Positions 28,089 through 36,076 of a stretch of 46,114 nucleotides of DNA are shown here, piece after piece. The stretch spans positions 1-46,114 of the forward strand of contig JAAYVD010000106.1 in assembly GCA_012517355.1 (NCBI GenBank), read 5' to 3'. The DNA comes from Candidatus Rifleibacteriota bacterium. GTDB lineage: Bacteria > Muiribacteriota > Ozemobacteria > Ozemobacterales > Ozemobacteraceae. Each line of letters starts with the position of its first letter. The first letter of the stretch is position 1. The notes beneath the pieces are model-generated. The model was not told the origin of the DNA and made no database searches. It saw nothing but the letters and a program-made list of their open reading frames with translations. Made by a program: the position numbers and the translations under genes.

Positions 28089-29212
28089 GTTGAGTGGTTG
28101 GTTCTTTGATAAGCGAACTGGTGGCCGAAAGGTTTGGGCTTCTGAACTCCGGTCGGTCCTCTATGGGTGTCCTAAGCGGGTTTTTCGAGTGTTGGTGACA
28201 ATGTCTCGGTGCCCACAGGGAAACGATAACCTCGGTATCCCAAGGTCCTAAGAGGAAGTTCAAACCAAAAGGCAGAAACTCCATGAGGGAAGGTGCTCCG
28301 TTTGCGGAGTGGCCATCTCCGGCAGCAGAAGAACCCTAAGGGGGTCACAACCCCGCAAGGGGGAGGGCTTTACGGCCCAGGGTCGCCGGGGAGGAAAACC
28401 CTGAAGGAGGCACGGTCAAGAGAGGCGCACTCGCGCCGGGGGGGTGAAACCCTTTGGCGAGATGAGGCAGGTCTGGTCGGGAGCAACGCTCCAGGGCCGG
28501 TCCAAGTCCAAGATGGCAGCCAGCCGTTTCAAAGACGGTCAGGGGCTGTGTCTGACGGGTCGTCGCCAGCGTAGTGGCGCGGCGGCCGGGCGGTCGGGAA
28601 CCGCACGACGGACACGGAAGGAAACCATGAAGGACAGGATGACGGCGGAGGAGCCCGGGACTGGAAACAGCACCCGATCGATCAGATCGAGACCTTTGCA
28701 GACCGCAACCCTAGGAGTGCCAGCGGGGTGGAATAAACCCGCAAGTTGTCGCGGACGTCGTCCCTGCCGGGAGGTTGTGAAAACCTGTGGGCGGGGAGCA
28801 GCAGGTCTGGAAGCCTGTTCCGCACGTCGGGCAATGATGGCGCTGAAAGGGACAAAACCCAGGAAGGCACCGGTTCCCAGCCGGTGTAGGGGTATGCAGA
28901 ACCTTGCAGTCGACCGAAGCCTACAAGAGGATAGAGGACGGAAGCGAAAGCCGAAGTTCGGCGGTTGTGTAAGGGCCTCGTGGGTGGTGATGAACACCTG
29001 AGGCTTGACGTAACCAATGCGCGTCATAGCGCAACCGCGTTAACACTCTAAAAGGTACGAAACGACAAGAAGGGGCCGACCGTTCCGGTAACGGGGCGGC
29101 GGACGTATACCCTGACATGCCTTCGATAAGGAAAACCAGTTCGCTATCAATCGTTCCGGCCACTCAACACTTTTTAGCCAAAGCCCTCCCGCGCCTCTGC
29201 GGTGGGGCTTTT
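28089..29212 (+). ncRNA. Very large structured noncoding RNA, family not recognised
   Basis: About 1.1 kb without a convincing gene. Its ends pair: GTTGAGTGG (28089-28097) with CCACTCAAC (29160-29168). After a small internal loop, TTGAT-A-AGCGAACTGG (28106-28121) pairs with CCAGTTCGCT-ATCAA (29136-29150), leaving one bulge. Next inside, GGTTTGGGCTTC (28131-28142) pairs with GAAGTTCAAACC (28255-28266) in a 12-bp helix with two G-U pairs. Many local hairpins follow: CTCCG/CGGAG near 28296, CCCC-GCAA-GGGG near 28350, GGCGC/GCGCC near 28424, CGCCA/TGGCG near 28564, CACCGG/CCGGTG near 28868, TGCGC/GCGCA near 29018 and CCGTT/AACGG near 29089. Recurrent A-rich GAAAACC linkers and TATGG/CCTAAG receptor strands suggest tertiary folding. 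It is not rRNA, tmRNA or RNase P by eye; OLE, GOLLD and ROOL were not excluded. Confidence 0.75.
29180..29212 (+). terminator. Intrinsic terminator of the large noncoding RNA
   Basis: A 13-position stem with one mismatch (AAAGCCCTCCCGC 29180-29192 with GCGGTGGGGCTTT 29199-29211) around a 6-nt loop, ending in TTTT. A separate TTTTT (29171-29175) directly follows the closing helix, so termination could also occur there. Confidence 0.8.
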
Positions 29213-29503
29213 CGCTGTCAGGGGCCGCCTCGCCGGCTGTCATCGTGGTTTCCGTCGTCGTGAAAGGCTTGCCCTTCCCCATCGGCCCCCGCGCGCGACG
29301 CGGGGGCTCCCACCGCCGGCTGGTTCTGAAGCGGGCACGGTGGCGGTCAGACCCAAGGGTGTCCCCTCCCGGCCATAGTCAGTGGTGGCATAGATCCAGG
29401 TCTGGTCCCCACAGGAGCGGCGAAGGATGTCGGACGCCAGAGGGTGGATTCGGAAGGGGGTGAAGCCAGGCACCCGCGCCTACGCATGGGTGAGGAGCCG
29501 GTC
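29213..29503. other. Gene-poor gap with a GC hairpin
   Basis: No supported gene. CCCCCGCG (29286-29293) pairs with CGCGGGGG (29299-29306) around CGCGA, a very stable hairpin without a U-tract. A minus-strand open frame at 29240-29473 looks like chance coding. Nothing else is recognised. Confidence 0.4.
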
Positions 29504-29532
29504 TTGCCAACCGTGTGGCCCCGGCATATCCT
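29504..29532 (+). promoter_or_regulatory. Promoter of the SH3-like secreted protein gene
   Basis: TTGCCA (29504-29509), a 17-bp spacer and TATCCT (29527-29532). The start would be near 29539, about 54 nt before the ATG at 29593. It resembles the dnaA promoter (TTGCCA-17-TATGCT). Confidence 0.65.
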
Positions 29533-29592
29533 GGAACGCCGGGCCCACGGCGTGATCCGCGTGGCCCCGAGCCTGAACGAGAGGTGAGTGGC

Positions 29593-30936
29593 ATGCAACG
29601 ATGGCGGTGGGCGTTTTTCCTGGGGTTCCTTCTTGCCGCCGGCCTGGCCTGGGGAGCCGAATACGGGGTCGTGGAGGCTCCCAGCGGTCTCATTCTCCGG
29701 ATCTGGCCCGCCCGGGGCCATCCGAAGGTCACGACCCTGCCCCATCGCACCAAGGCCCTCGTCATCCTGGTCAGCGGTCAGGAAGAGACCATCGATGGGC
29801 TGACCGGCCGCTGGATGCTGATCGAACACCAGGGCAGGAGGGGGTGGGGTTTTGGCGGGTTCGTCCGGCTCACCGGGGAAAAGGTGGCCCACCCCGACAT
29901 CGATTGGAAGACCTGGCGCAACGACCGGTTCGGGTATTCCATCGCCTATCCTCCGGCCCTGCTGTCCCCGACCGGCGATACCCCGGACGGCGGGGGCCAG
30001 ACGTTCCGGTCCGGGGACGGGTCGGTCAGCCTGACCGTCTCCGCCCAACCCATCCCCTCCGGCAAGACCCAGACCGATCTGTTTTTCGAAGCGATGGATT
30101 CCTGCCCAGGGGGGAAGAAAGGACCGATCGGGGACGACTTCTTCTGCTTCACCGGATCTGATGAGAGGACGGGGCACTACCGCAAAGTCGCCCTGATCGA
30201 AGGGATGCGGTATTCCTTCGATTTCACCTGTCCCAAGGATCGGTATTACCAGTATCTCCCGCTGGCAGAACGGATGCACCTCTCGTTTCCCAACCTCCCC
30301 CCGAAGACGCCCCGCCCCGCGTCCGACACCCTCTGGACCTATGCGGGACAGGACGGGTCGGTTCCCCCGGTCTCCACCGATGCGGATCTCCCCACCACCT
30401 TCGTGCTCGGCCCCCGCACCTTCCACCTGTGGAACATGGGAGCCCTGGTCATCCGCGAGGAAGGCCGGCCGGACGTCCAGCTCCAGCTCCCCCTTCCCGA
30501 CGATTTTTGCATCGATGGATTCCGGGTTCAGCTGCTCGGCGAGAACCTTCTGTTCTCGCTGAACCTCTCCACGGGAACCGACGGAGCGACCAGGGTGATC
30601 CTCGTCGACCCATCCCGCCCGGCGGTCGTCTGGACCGCCTTCCTGGAAACATTCAACTTCCGGACCCTGCGCGCGGCCGCGGGCTTCCTCTATGTGGGCG
30701 GCCTCGGCACGGTCGCCAAGCTCCGCCTGTCCGACGGCACCTTCGCCTGGAAACACGAAGACCTGTATGACAGGGGCAGCGGTTCGTTCAACTCCTTCGA
30801 CGAGGCCCGGCAGGAAGGGGATCATGTGGTCTTCATCTGTGCCCCGCAACCCACGAAAGGCGGCAACCCCGCCGTGATCAGGGTCGATGACGCCACCGGC
30901 CGGATCGTGGCGAAAACCCCGTTCCGGGGCCAGTAG
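29593..30936 (+). CDS. Secreted protein with N-terminal SH3-like domain
   Basis: About 447 residues from ATG 29593, with GAGAGGTGAG upstream; the frame is open back to 29515 but that part precedes the promoter. A classic signal peptide (MQRWRWAFFLGFLLAAGLAWGA) is followed by a bacterial SH3-like domain (about 22-95), as in GLILRIWPARGHPKVTTL and GRWMLIEHQGRRGWGFGGFV. A middle domain (about 105-240) resembles PsbP-like or surface-lipid-associated folds (NDRFGYSIAYPPALL). The C-terminal half looks like beta-propeller or WD-type strands. No lipobox and no catalytic motif is recognised. Probably periplasmic or surface-associated; function unknown. Confidence 0.7.
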   Translation: MQRWRWAFFLGFLLAAGLAWGAEYGVVEAPSGLILRIWPARGHPKVTTLPHRTKALVILVSGQEETIDGLTGRWMLIEHQGRRGWGFGGFVRLTGEKVAHPDIDWKTWRNDRFGYSIAYPPALLSPTGDTPDGGGQTFRSGDGSVSLTVSAQPIPSGKTQTDLFFEAMDSCPGGKKGPIGDDFFCFTGSDERTGHYRKVALIEGMRYSFDFTCPKDRYYQYLPLAERMHLSFPNLPPKTPRPASDTLWTYAGQDGSVPPVSTDADLPTTFVLGPRTFHLWNMGALVIREEGRPDVQLQLPLPDDFCIDGFRVQLLGENLLFSLNLSTGTDGATRVILVDPSRPAVVWTAFLETFNFRTLRAAAGFLYVGGLGTVAKLRLSDGTFAWKHEDLYDRGSGSFNSFDEARQEGDHVVFICAPQPTKGGNPAVIRVDDATGRIVAKTPFRGQ

Positions 30937-31157
30937 CCACCCTCCCTCGCCTCCACCCCATTTGATCTCTGCCTGGGCAACGGCGTTCTCCCGCTGACAG
31001 GTCCGGTTCCGGTCAGCCTGATCGGCGACCAGCCACGCGTTCGAGGAATTCCGCCATCCCGGCTTTTCCGACCAGGCGGAGGTAACATGGGCCCTGTCTG
31101 GAGCGTAACCGGGATGGAACGAGGGGCGGGCAACGCCCCGTTCTCCTGGAGGGGAGC

Positions 31158-32576
31158 ATGGCATCGAACACCGTCCGAAGTCGTGGCTGGTTGGTTCTGG
31201 TGCTGCTCGTCATCGGGATCCTGGTCGGCGGCGCGGGCCGCCTGCCTGCCGAGGATGGGCTCCTGCCCAGCGATGCCGAGGAGACCACCTGTGAAGGCAC
31301 GTCCTCGCCCTGTCCTTCGGCGGATGATTCCCGCCCGACCTCCTGCGGAGGCCTGGCGGGAACCCCCGGGGAATGCGGGAGTGAATGCCAGGCCGCGTGC
31401 GGAGGGGAATCGGCCACGTCCTGCGGAGGGACGGTCGGGAAGGAAGAGATCCTCGCCGTCTTTCAGAAGATCCTCGAAGTGGTCGAGCGGCTCATCGGGT
31501 TGATCGAGAGCCTGATCAGCCAGTTCAGCGGCGCGGCCGGCAAAGAGGACGGGAAGACGGCGACCGCCGCCACGGCCGGGGACGCTTCCCAGGCCGATGA
31601 CGGCGAACAGGACGGGAACGACCCCAGCGACGATGCTGCCGATGTCGATGAAGACGAAGCCGGGGCGGCCAAGACCGGCGAGCAGGGATCTTCCTCCGTC
31701 GCTGGGGCCACGAGCGCCGATTCCCCTTCCACCGGGGCCGAAACCCCTGACAAGGGCTCCCCTTCCACTCCCGCGGCCATCCATTCCTTCTTCCTGTTCG
31801 CCTCCCCTTCCGATGAAACCGGGAGGCCGCAGGGAGTTCGCCCTGAGGAGATCAACGTCGCCATTCGCAACCAATGCCACGGCAATCCCAAGGAACTGCT
31901 GGTCGGGTTTGACATCAGCGGGCTCTCGGCGCGCGATCTGCAGGCCCTGGCCGCCGGAAAGCCGGGAAGCATCGAAAACCCCGGCCTGCGGCTGGCCGCC
32001 GCCAAGGGTTGTGGGCTGCACGCCTACGTGGAGGGGCCTGGCGGGGAAACCGGCTCCCGCTGGGCCGCCGACGAGAAGGCGAGGATCATCCAATCCGCGA
32101 AGCAAGTCGGCATCACCATCAAGGATCCCTCCAATCCGAGGGACCCCGGAACCATCGCCTGGAACCAGCGCGGCTGGCGGGAATACACCCATCGGCAACT
32201 CGCCTCGCTCAAGAAGGCCGGGTTCCAGACCGCCGAGATCGACAACCTTCCCAACGACAAGCGGGTGGGAGATGACGAGAATGGTGCCGGCACCGTGGCT
32301 TTCTACCAGGAGTATGCCCAGTGGTGGAAACGCGGGGAGGTGCCCCGCCTGGCGCCCAAGAACCTCTCGGTTCCCCAGTGGAAGGCCGTGGTGGCGGCCG
32401 TTTCCTCCGGCACGTTGCCCCGGGGCATGTTCGCCGACTTCTCCATCGCCGAAGAGGGCATCGACGACCGGCAGGCCGGCGCCCAGGTCGCCTCGCGCAT
32501 CGGCATCACCGGCCTGATGAGCAACGACACCGAAAACTACGCCACCTCGGGGAAGATCCGCCCCGCCAAGAAATAG
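31158..32576 (+). CDS. Cys-rich secreted protein with GH114-like (TIM-barrel) C-terminal domain
   Basis: 472 residues; GGAGGGG precedes the ATG. A signal peptide (about 1-31) is followed by a cluster of about ten Cys (43-90). Then come an amphipathic helix (EILAVFQKILEVVERLIGLI), a long acidic Asp/Ala/Ser linker (about 125-205) and a C-terminal domain. That domain has patterns seen in endo-alpha-1,4-polygalactosaminidase-like TIM barrels: GLHAYVEGPGGETGSRWAADE, REYTHRQLASLKKAGFQTAEIDN and TVAFYQEYAQWW. The acid in AEIDN could be catalytic. The glycosidase reading is tentative. Preceded by a hairpin GGGGCG/CGCCCC (31123-31139). Confidence 0.55.
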   Translation: MASNTVRSRGWLVLVLLVIGILVGGAGRLPAEDGLLPSDAEETTCEGTSSPCPSADDSRPTSCGGLAGTPGECGSECQAACGGESATSCGGTVGKEEILAVFQKILEVVERLIGLIESLISQFSGAAGKEDGKTATAATAGDASQADDGEQDGNDPSDDAADVDEDEAGAAKTGEQGSSSVAGATSADSPSTGAETPDKGSPSTPAAIHSFFLFASPSDETGRPQGVRPEEINVAIRNQCHGNPKELLVGFDISGLSARDLQALAAGKPGSIENPGLRLAAAKGCGLHAYVEGPGGETGSRWAADEKARIIQSAKQVGITIKDPSNPRDPGTIAWNQRGWREYTHRQLASLKKAGFQTAEIDNLPNDKRVGDDENGAGTVAFYQEYAQWWKRGEVPRLAPKNLSVPQWKAVVAAVSSGTLPRGMFADFSIAEEGIDDRQAGAQVASRIGITGLMSNDTENYATSGKIRPAKK

Positions 32577-32619
32577 GAGGGCTCCTTGGCGGTGCACGGG
32601 GCGAGTTTTGCGCTGCCCT

Positions 32620-32656
32620 CCGTGGCGGCAAAAAGGCACATCCGACCTCGTGTCGG
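32620..32656 (+). repeat. REP-like palindromic repeat, copy 2
   Basis: CCGTGGCGGC (32620-32629), a 12-nt gap, then the hairpin CCGACCTCGTGTCGG (32642-32656) followed by TCGGG. It matches copy 1 at 21248-21287 in both blocks and in orientation. Confidence 0.5.
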
Positions 32657-32746
32657 TCGGGGCGCCGGTTCCGACGGCTCGGCCGGGTTTGTCTATGTGG
32701 AGGCTGAAGACGAGCGGGCCCACACCATCGGGCCGGGAGGGGAACC

Positions 32747-33523
32747 ATGACCCGTGGATTCCGTCGGCCGGCGTCGGCCGTGGAGATCACGAGGCGGCTG
32801 AAGGCCGCGGGGGTGCCGGGCGCCTTCACCCGCGAGACCGCCGCCTACCGGGGGACCGAGCGGCCCTGCCTGCGCTTGTCGGTGCCGGTGCGGCGCGGGG
32901 TGCTGAAGACCTGGGCCCGGGAACACCCCGACCTGTCCGGGGAGGAGTTCGTGACTCTCCTGGAGGCCCTGAGCGCCGGCCGCACCGTCGAGGAGCGCTG
33001 CTCCTGCGGCACCCTGCTGACCCTGTATCCGCGCCTGCGAGCGGGGATCGGCCTGGACGCCCTCGACCGATGGCTCGGCCGCCTCGAGGGCTGGCTGGAG
33101 ATCGACTGCCTGTGCCAGTCGACGTTCGCCGCCCGCGATCTGCTCGACCGCTGGCCAGCCTGGGACCGGTATCTCGCGCGGTGGGCGGCCGACCCCCATC
33201 CGAGCCGGCGGCGGGCCGCCCTGGTGCTGCTGACCGGCCCCGTCAGGACTTCCGATGATCCGCGACTGGCGGGGCGCAGTTTCGACAACCTCCGGGTCCT
33301 GGCCGGGGACCGCGATCCATTGATCACCAAGGCGGTCAGTTGGTTGCTGCGGAGCCTGACCGGCCACCATCGGTCCGCCGTCGAGTCCTTCCTGGCCGAC
33401 CAGGAGGCCCGCCTTCCCGCCATCGCCCTCCGGGAAACCCGCACCAAGCTGCGCACCGGCCGTAAGACCGCCCCATCCGGGGCTGCGGGGACCCGCCGTT
33501 CAGCGCGGTCACGGACCGGTTGA
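32747..33523 (+). CDS. AlkD-like DNA alkylation repair protein
   Basis: 258 residues from ATG 32747 with GGGAGGGGAACC upstream. All-helical HEAT-like repeats match the DNA alkylation repair enzyme family. LEIDCLCQSTFAARDLLDRW, YLARWAADPHPSRRRAALVLL, RSFDNLRVLAGDRDPLITKA and VSWLLRSLTGHHRSAVESFL follow the family's W..E.D.l, W...RRaalv and v.KAi.W.LR pattern. AlkD-type glycosylases remove bulky or cationic N3/N7-alkyl purines without base flipping. Active-site aromatic/Asp residues were not mapped. The C-terminal 35 residues are basic and probably disordered. Confidence 0.75.
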   Translation: MTRGFRRPASAVEITRRLKAAGVPGAFTRETAAYRGTERPCLRLSVPVRRGVLKTWAREHPDLSGEEFVTLLEALSAGRTVEERCSCGTLLTLYPRLRAGIGLDALDRWLGRLEGWLEIDCLCQSTFAARDLLDRWPAWDRYLARWAADPHPSRRRAALVLLTGPVRTSDDPRLAGRSFDNLRVLAGDRDPLITKAVSWLLRSLTGHHRSAVESFLADQEARLPAIALRETRTKLRTGRKTAPSGAAGTRRSARSRTG

Positions 33524-33591
33524 CGCGGTCGCCCCCTTCTGTGCCATGGGGTGTCGTGGGCAGGCGGTCGGTCCGAGATGCAGTGTGGCTG

Positions 33592-33597
33592 TATAAT
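33592..33597 (+). promoter_or_regulatory. TATAAT -10 element upstream of the zinc-ribbon gene
   Basis: A perfect TATAAT at 33592-33597; the expected -35 position holds only a weak match (near 33569). The start would be near 33604, leaving a 38-nt leader with GGGGGAGGA before ATG 33642. Confidence 0.5.
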
Positions 33598-33641
33598 GGG
33601 TCGGTCGGTTGGATGAACCTGGTGGAGGGGAGGGGGAGGAT

Positions 33642-34130
33642 ATGCCGATCCTGCGGAAGTGCCGGTCCTGTGGCAACCTGATCCTGGCCGGTGGTCTCTG
33701 GGACCGGGACGAACCGTTCTGCTGCGTCGGCTGTCGCAACACCGCCCGGGGGAAGCCGACCGAACTGTGTCCGGCCTGTCGCCAGGAGGCATCCGGCGAG
33801 GGCTTCACGGGTTCCACCGCCATCAGCGGTTTCGGCACCATCCTGTTGGGAGGGGACGCGTCCTGCCGCCACTGCGGATCCGTGGTGATGACCGAGTGGC
33901 TGGTGCTCCTGCTTCCCCTGGTTCCGCTGAAGTCCTTCCGGGTGTTGCCCGTCAAACCCCAGGTGGTCAGCGGCCGGCGCATTCCTCTCCATCGTCCGCA
34001 CCTGGTCCGATTCTACGGCGGAATCGCCCTCATGGCCCTGTGTGGTGGTTCGATCGGCTGGTCGCCGGTCTTCTTCGTGCTGTTGATCCTGCTTGTGGTC
34101 CTGTTCCCCTTCGTCATCTTTCTCTGGTAG
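33642..34130 (+). CDS. Zinc-ribbon membrane protein
   Basis: 162 residues from ATG 33642, preceded by GGAGGA; a farther-upstream in-frame ATG at 33612 lacks this signal. Three CxxC-type knuckles are visible: CRSCG and CCVGC (about 7-31), CPACR (about 43-47) and CRHCG (about 74-78), forming one or two treble-clef/zinc-ribbon units. Two hydrophobic segments end the protein (VRFYGGIALMALCGGSIGW and VFFVLLILLVVLFPFVIFLW). Function unknown; such proteins are often annotated as DUF zinc-ribbon membrane proteins. Confidence 0.7.
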   Translation: MPILRKCRSCGNLILAGGLWDRDEPFCCVGCRNTARGKPTELCPACRQEASGEGFTGSTAISGFGTILLGGDASCRHCGSVVMTEWLVLLLPLVPLKSFRVLPVKPQVVSGRRIPLHRPHLVRFYGGIALMALCGGSIGWSPVFFVLLILLVVLFPFVIFLW

Positions 34131-34217
34131 ACCCTTCCCCCCTGAAACAGGTCGTCCAGGGATTCACCTGCGCCACGCATTTCCCGCCCGTCCCGGGCGG
34201 TCATTCCAGGAGACCCC

Positions 34218-34877
34218 ATGAACAGTACAGGTGCCGTTTTCGCCCGCATTCCCGCCGGTGGTCTCGAAGCCCTGGCGACGGCCGTCACCCAAGCCAGGGC
34301 GGTCAGCCGCCATTCGAGCCCGCTCGGCATCCTGGCCGGTGACGCGGTGAACCACGGGTTCGCCCTCGTCGACCGGTGGGGCCCCCGCGACAACATGCCC
34401 ATGTGGGGGGAAGGGCCCGACCTTGACGTGGCCGCCGAACTGGCCGTGCTGTCGAGGCTGGTCGGCGAGGTGGTCGCCTTCTATACCATCGATGAGGGTC
34501 TGACCATGGGCCTGTGGGGCGCCTGGAAGAACGGCACCCTGGCCCGGAAGCTCTGGTGGAGCGACGGCCGCTGGGAATGGGCCGACGGCGAACCTCAGCC
34601 CTGGGAAAAACCCCTGTTCGCCCCGGACGCCCTCGAAAGCGCCCTTCTGCAGGCCCGCGAAGAGGGCCGTGACGAGGGAGAGGTCCGCGCCGCCTTCATC
34701 GCCGAACGCATCGCCGCCGGCGCGGCCTTTCCTGTACCAAACTGGTTGTCTGGACATATTCGTGTTCTGTGTCGGGCTCCGGGTTGGGGATTCGAGCCCT
34801 GGCCGCGCCGGAGCGAGGTGGTGGCCCAGTTGCCGTCCTCCCGGCCGTCCGCTTCGGGCCGTGGCCTGGCGAAGTGA
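34218..34877 (+). CDS. Hypothetical protein
   Basis: 219 residues; AGGAG lies 7 bp before the ATG. Base use matches neighbouring real genes. No signal peptide, membrane segment or known motif was recognised. The middle is Trp-rich (LWGAWKNGTLARKLWWSDGRWEWADG) and may be a small beta domain. The tail after about residue 180 (Ser/Arg/Pro-rich) could be an unconserved extension. It follows the zinc-ribbon gene by 87 bp. Confidence 0.55.
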   Translation: MNSTGAVFARIPAGGLEALATAVTQARAVSRHSSPLGILAGDAVNHGFALVDRWGPRDNMPMWGEGPDLDVAAELAVLSRLVGEVVAFYTIDEGLTMGLWGAWKNGTLARKLWWSDGRWEWADGEPQPWEKPLFAPDALESALLQAREEGRDEGEVRAAFIAERIAAGAAFPVPNWLSGHIRVLCRAPGWGFEPWPRRSEVVAQLPSSRPSASGRGLAK

Positions 34878-35029
34878 AGCAGGACAGCCTCACGCCCCCA
34901 TCCTCCGTCTCTCTCTGACGATCGTTTCCGTGATCCAGATGATCACGGCCAGGAAGAGGTCGTCGCCACCTTCGTCCAGCAGGTGGAAAAGAGGGGGGGC
35001 ATGTCGCCCCAGGGGCCGTACTAAGGGAA

Positions 35030-35064
35030 CCGCCCCGGCTCGCGGTGAACGCGGACCGGGGCGG
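35030..35064. terminator. Strong hairpin between convergent genes
   Basis: CCGCCCCGG (35030-35038) pairs with CCGGGGCGG (35056-35064), with an inner CGCG/CGCG stem. It lies between the hypothetical gene (+) and the hsp20 genes (-) and could stop transcription from either side. No clear U-tract follows on either strand. Two weaker hairpins lie at about 34967-34987 and 34992-35010. Confidence 0.4.
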
Positions 35065-35122
35065 GGAAGGAGGGGAGGGATGGGAGGATCGGGAGGGGTG
35101 GGACCCGCGGATCAGGGATGGG

Positions 35123-35521
35123 TCAGGAGACGATGACCTCGATCTGGCGCGGTTTGGCCTTTTCGGCCTTGGGCAGGCGCAGGGTCAGGACACCGTGCTT
35201 GAGTTCGGCGGCGATGCGGTTCTGATCGACGACTTCGGAGAGTTCGAACTGGCGGAAGAAGTTCACGGGCTCGAACTCCTGGACGAGCAGATCCTCGTGG
35301 GGGCGCTCGGCCACCTTGCCCTCGATGGTCAGGATGCCTTCCTCGACCGCGATCTTCAGGCCTTCCTTTTCGACGCCGGGCAGGTCGGCCAGGAGCGTGA
35401 GACCTTCGTCGGTCTCGTAGATGTCCACCAGGGGGGACACGAAATATTCGGGGTGGCGGGTGACTTCCCGCTTCACGACGTTCTTCTCTTCATTCCGGGT
35501 GGCGACGGTCTTCTCAGCCAT
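35123..35521 (-). CDS. Hsp20-family small heat-shock protein (downstream copy)
   Basis: 132 residues from ATG 35521 (MAEKTVATRN), preceded by AAGGAGG. The alpha-crystallin domain spans about 35-132, with VDIYETDEGLTLLADLPGVEKEGL, the conserved A.LKHGVLTLRLPK motif near the C-terminus and a final IEVIVS. Small heat-shock proteins hold unfolding proteins for refolding by other chaperones. It sits 51 bp after a second hsp20 gene and shares its sigma-54-type promoter. The paralogues are about half identical in the last 25 residues (KPRQIE.). Confidence 0.93.
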   Translation of the reverse strand: MAEKTVATRNEEKNVVKREVTRHPEYFVSPLVDIYETDEGLTLLADLPGVEKEGLKIAVEEGILTIEGKVAERPHEDLLVQEFEPVNFFRQFELSEVVDQNRIAAELKHGVLTLRLPKAEKAKPRQIEVIVS

Positions 35522-35572
35522 AGGGGTTCCTCCTTGTGCGTTGCGCATGGATGATGGGTTGCGTGGCCGCGG

Positions 35573-36019
35573 TCAGTCGAGCTTGATCTCGATCTGGCGG
35601 GGCTTGGCCGCTTCGGCCTTGGGCAGGGTCAGGTGCAGGATGCCGTTCTTGTACTCCGCCTTGACCTGCTCGGGATTGATCTGGACGGGGAGCTCGATGG
35701 TGCGGGTGAACTTGCCGGCGCCGCGCTCGTTGCGGTGGTAGCACTCATCCTCGATCTTCGAGCGGGTCTTCTCGCCGGTGATGGTCAGGGTGTCCTGCTG
35801 GGCGGTGACCTTGAGGCTGGAAGGATCGACCCCGGGCGCCAGGGCTTCCACGTAGACGGTGTTGTCGTCGGCGCCCACGTTCATCAGCGGGAAGTGGCGG
35901 GCCGAGACGCCGGGCAGGAAGGCCACCTTGGGCAACTTGCCGACGCCGAACTCCTTGCTCAGATCCGAGAGCTGAGTCTGCAGGTTCTCCATTTCCTTGA
36001 AGAAATTCCAGATGTTCAT
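35573..36019 (-). CDS. Hsp20-family small heat-shock protein (upstream copy)
   Basis: 148 residues from ATG 36019 ([17 protein letters not shown]), preceded by AAGGAGG. The N-terminal helix is followed by the alpha-crystallin domain: [33 protein letters not shown], then the [14 protein letters not shown] motif, ending IEIKLD. First gene of a two-gene hsp20 operon; the leader is about 47 nt from a sigma-54-type promoter at 36077-36092. The N-terminal arm differs from its partner, so hetero-oligomers similar to IbpA/IbpB are possible (inference). Confidence 0.93.
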   Translation of the reverse strand: MNIWNFFKEMENLQTQLSDLSKEFGVGKLPKVAFLPGVSARHFPLMNVGADDNTVYVEALAPGVDPSSLKVTAQQDTLTITGEKTRSKIEDECYHRNERGAGKFTRTIELPVQINPEQVKAEYKNGILHLTLPKAEAAKPRQIEIKLD

Positions 36020-36076
36020 ACGTGAACCTCCTTGGGGTTTGGTTTGGGCGCTTGGGTTTCGCTCGACCATGCATAG

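Noticed and set aside
28444-29001. A 185-codon plus-strand open frame inside the large RNA
   Set aside because: It is Arg/Lys/Gly-rich with no recognisable domain. Its codon third positions lack the strong G/C bias of neighbouring genes, and it crosses many predicted hairpins. Treated as a chance frame in a structured RNA.
28089-29212. The large RNA as rRNA, RNase P RNA, tmRNA or a group II intron
   Set aside because: The hallmark sequences I know for these (for example the RNase P GAGGAAAGTCC with ACAGAA, intron domain V, rRNA anchors) were not seen, and no reverse transcriptase is near. By-eye exclusion only.
29240-29473. A minus-strand open frame of 77 codons after the large RNA
   Set aside because: No Shine-Dalgarno, low-complexity tail and no recognisable motif. 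It could be a gene remnant, but this is not supported.
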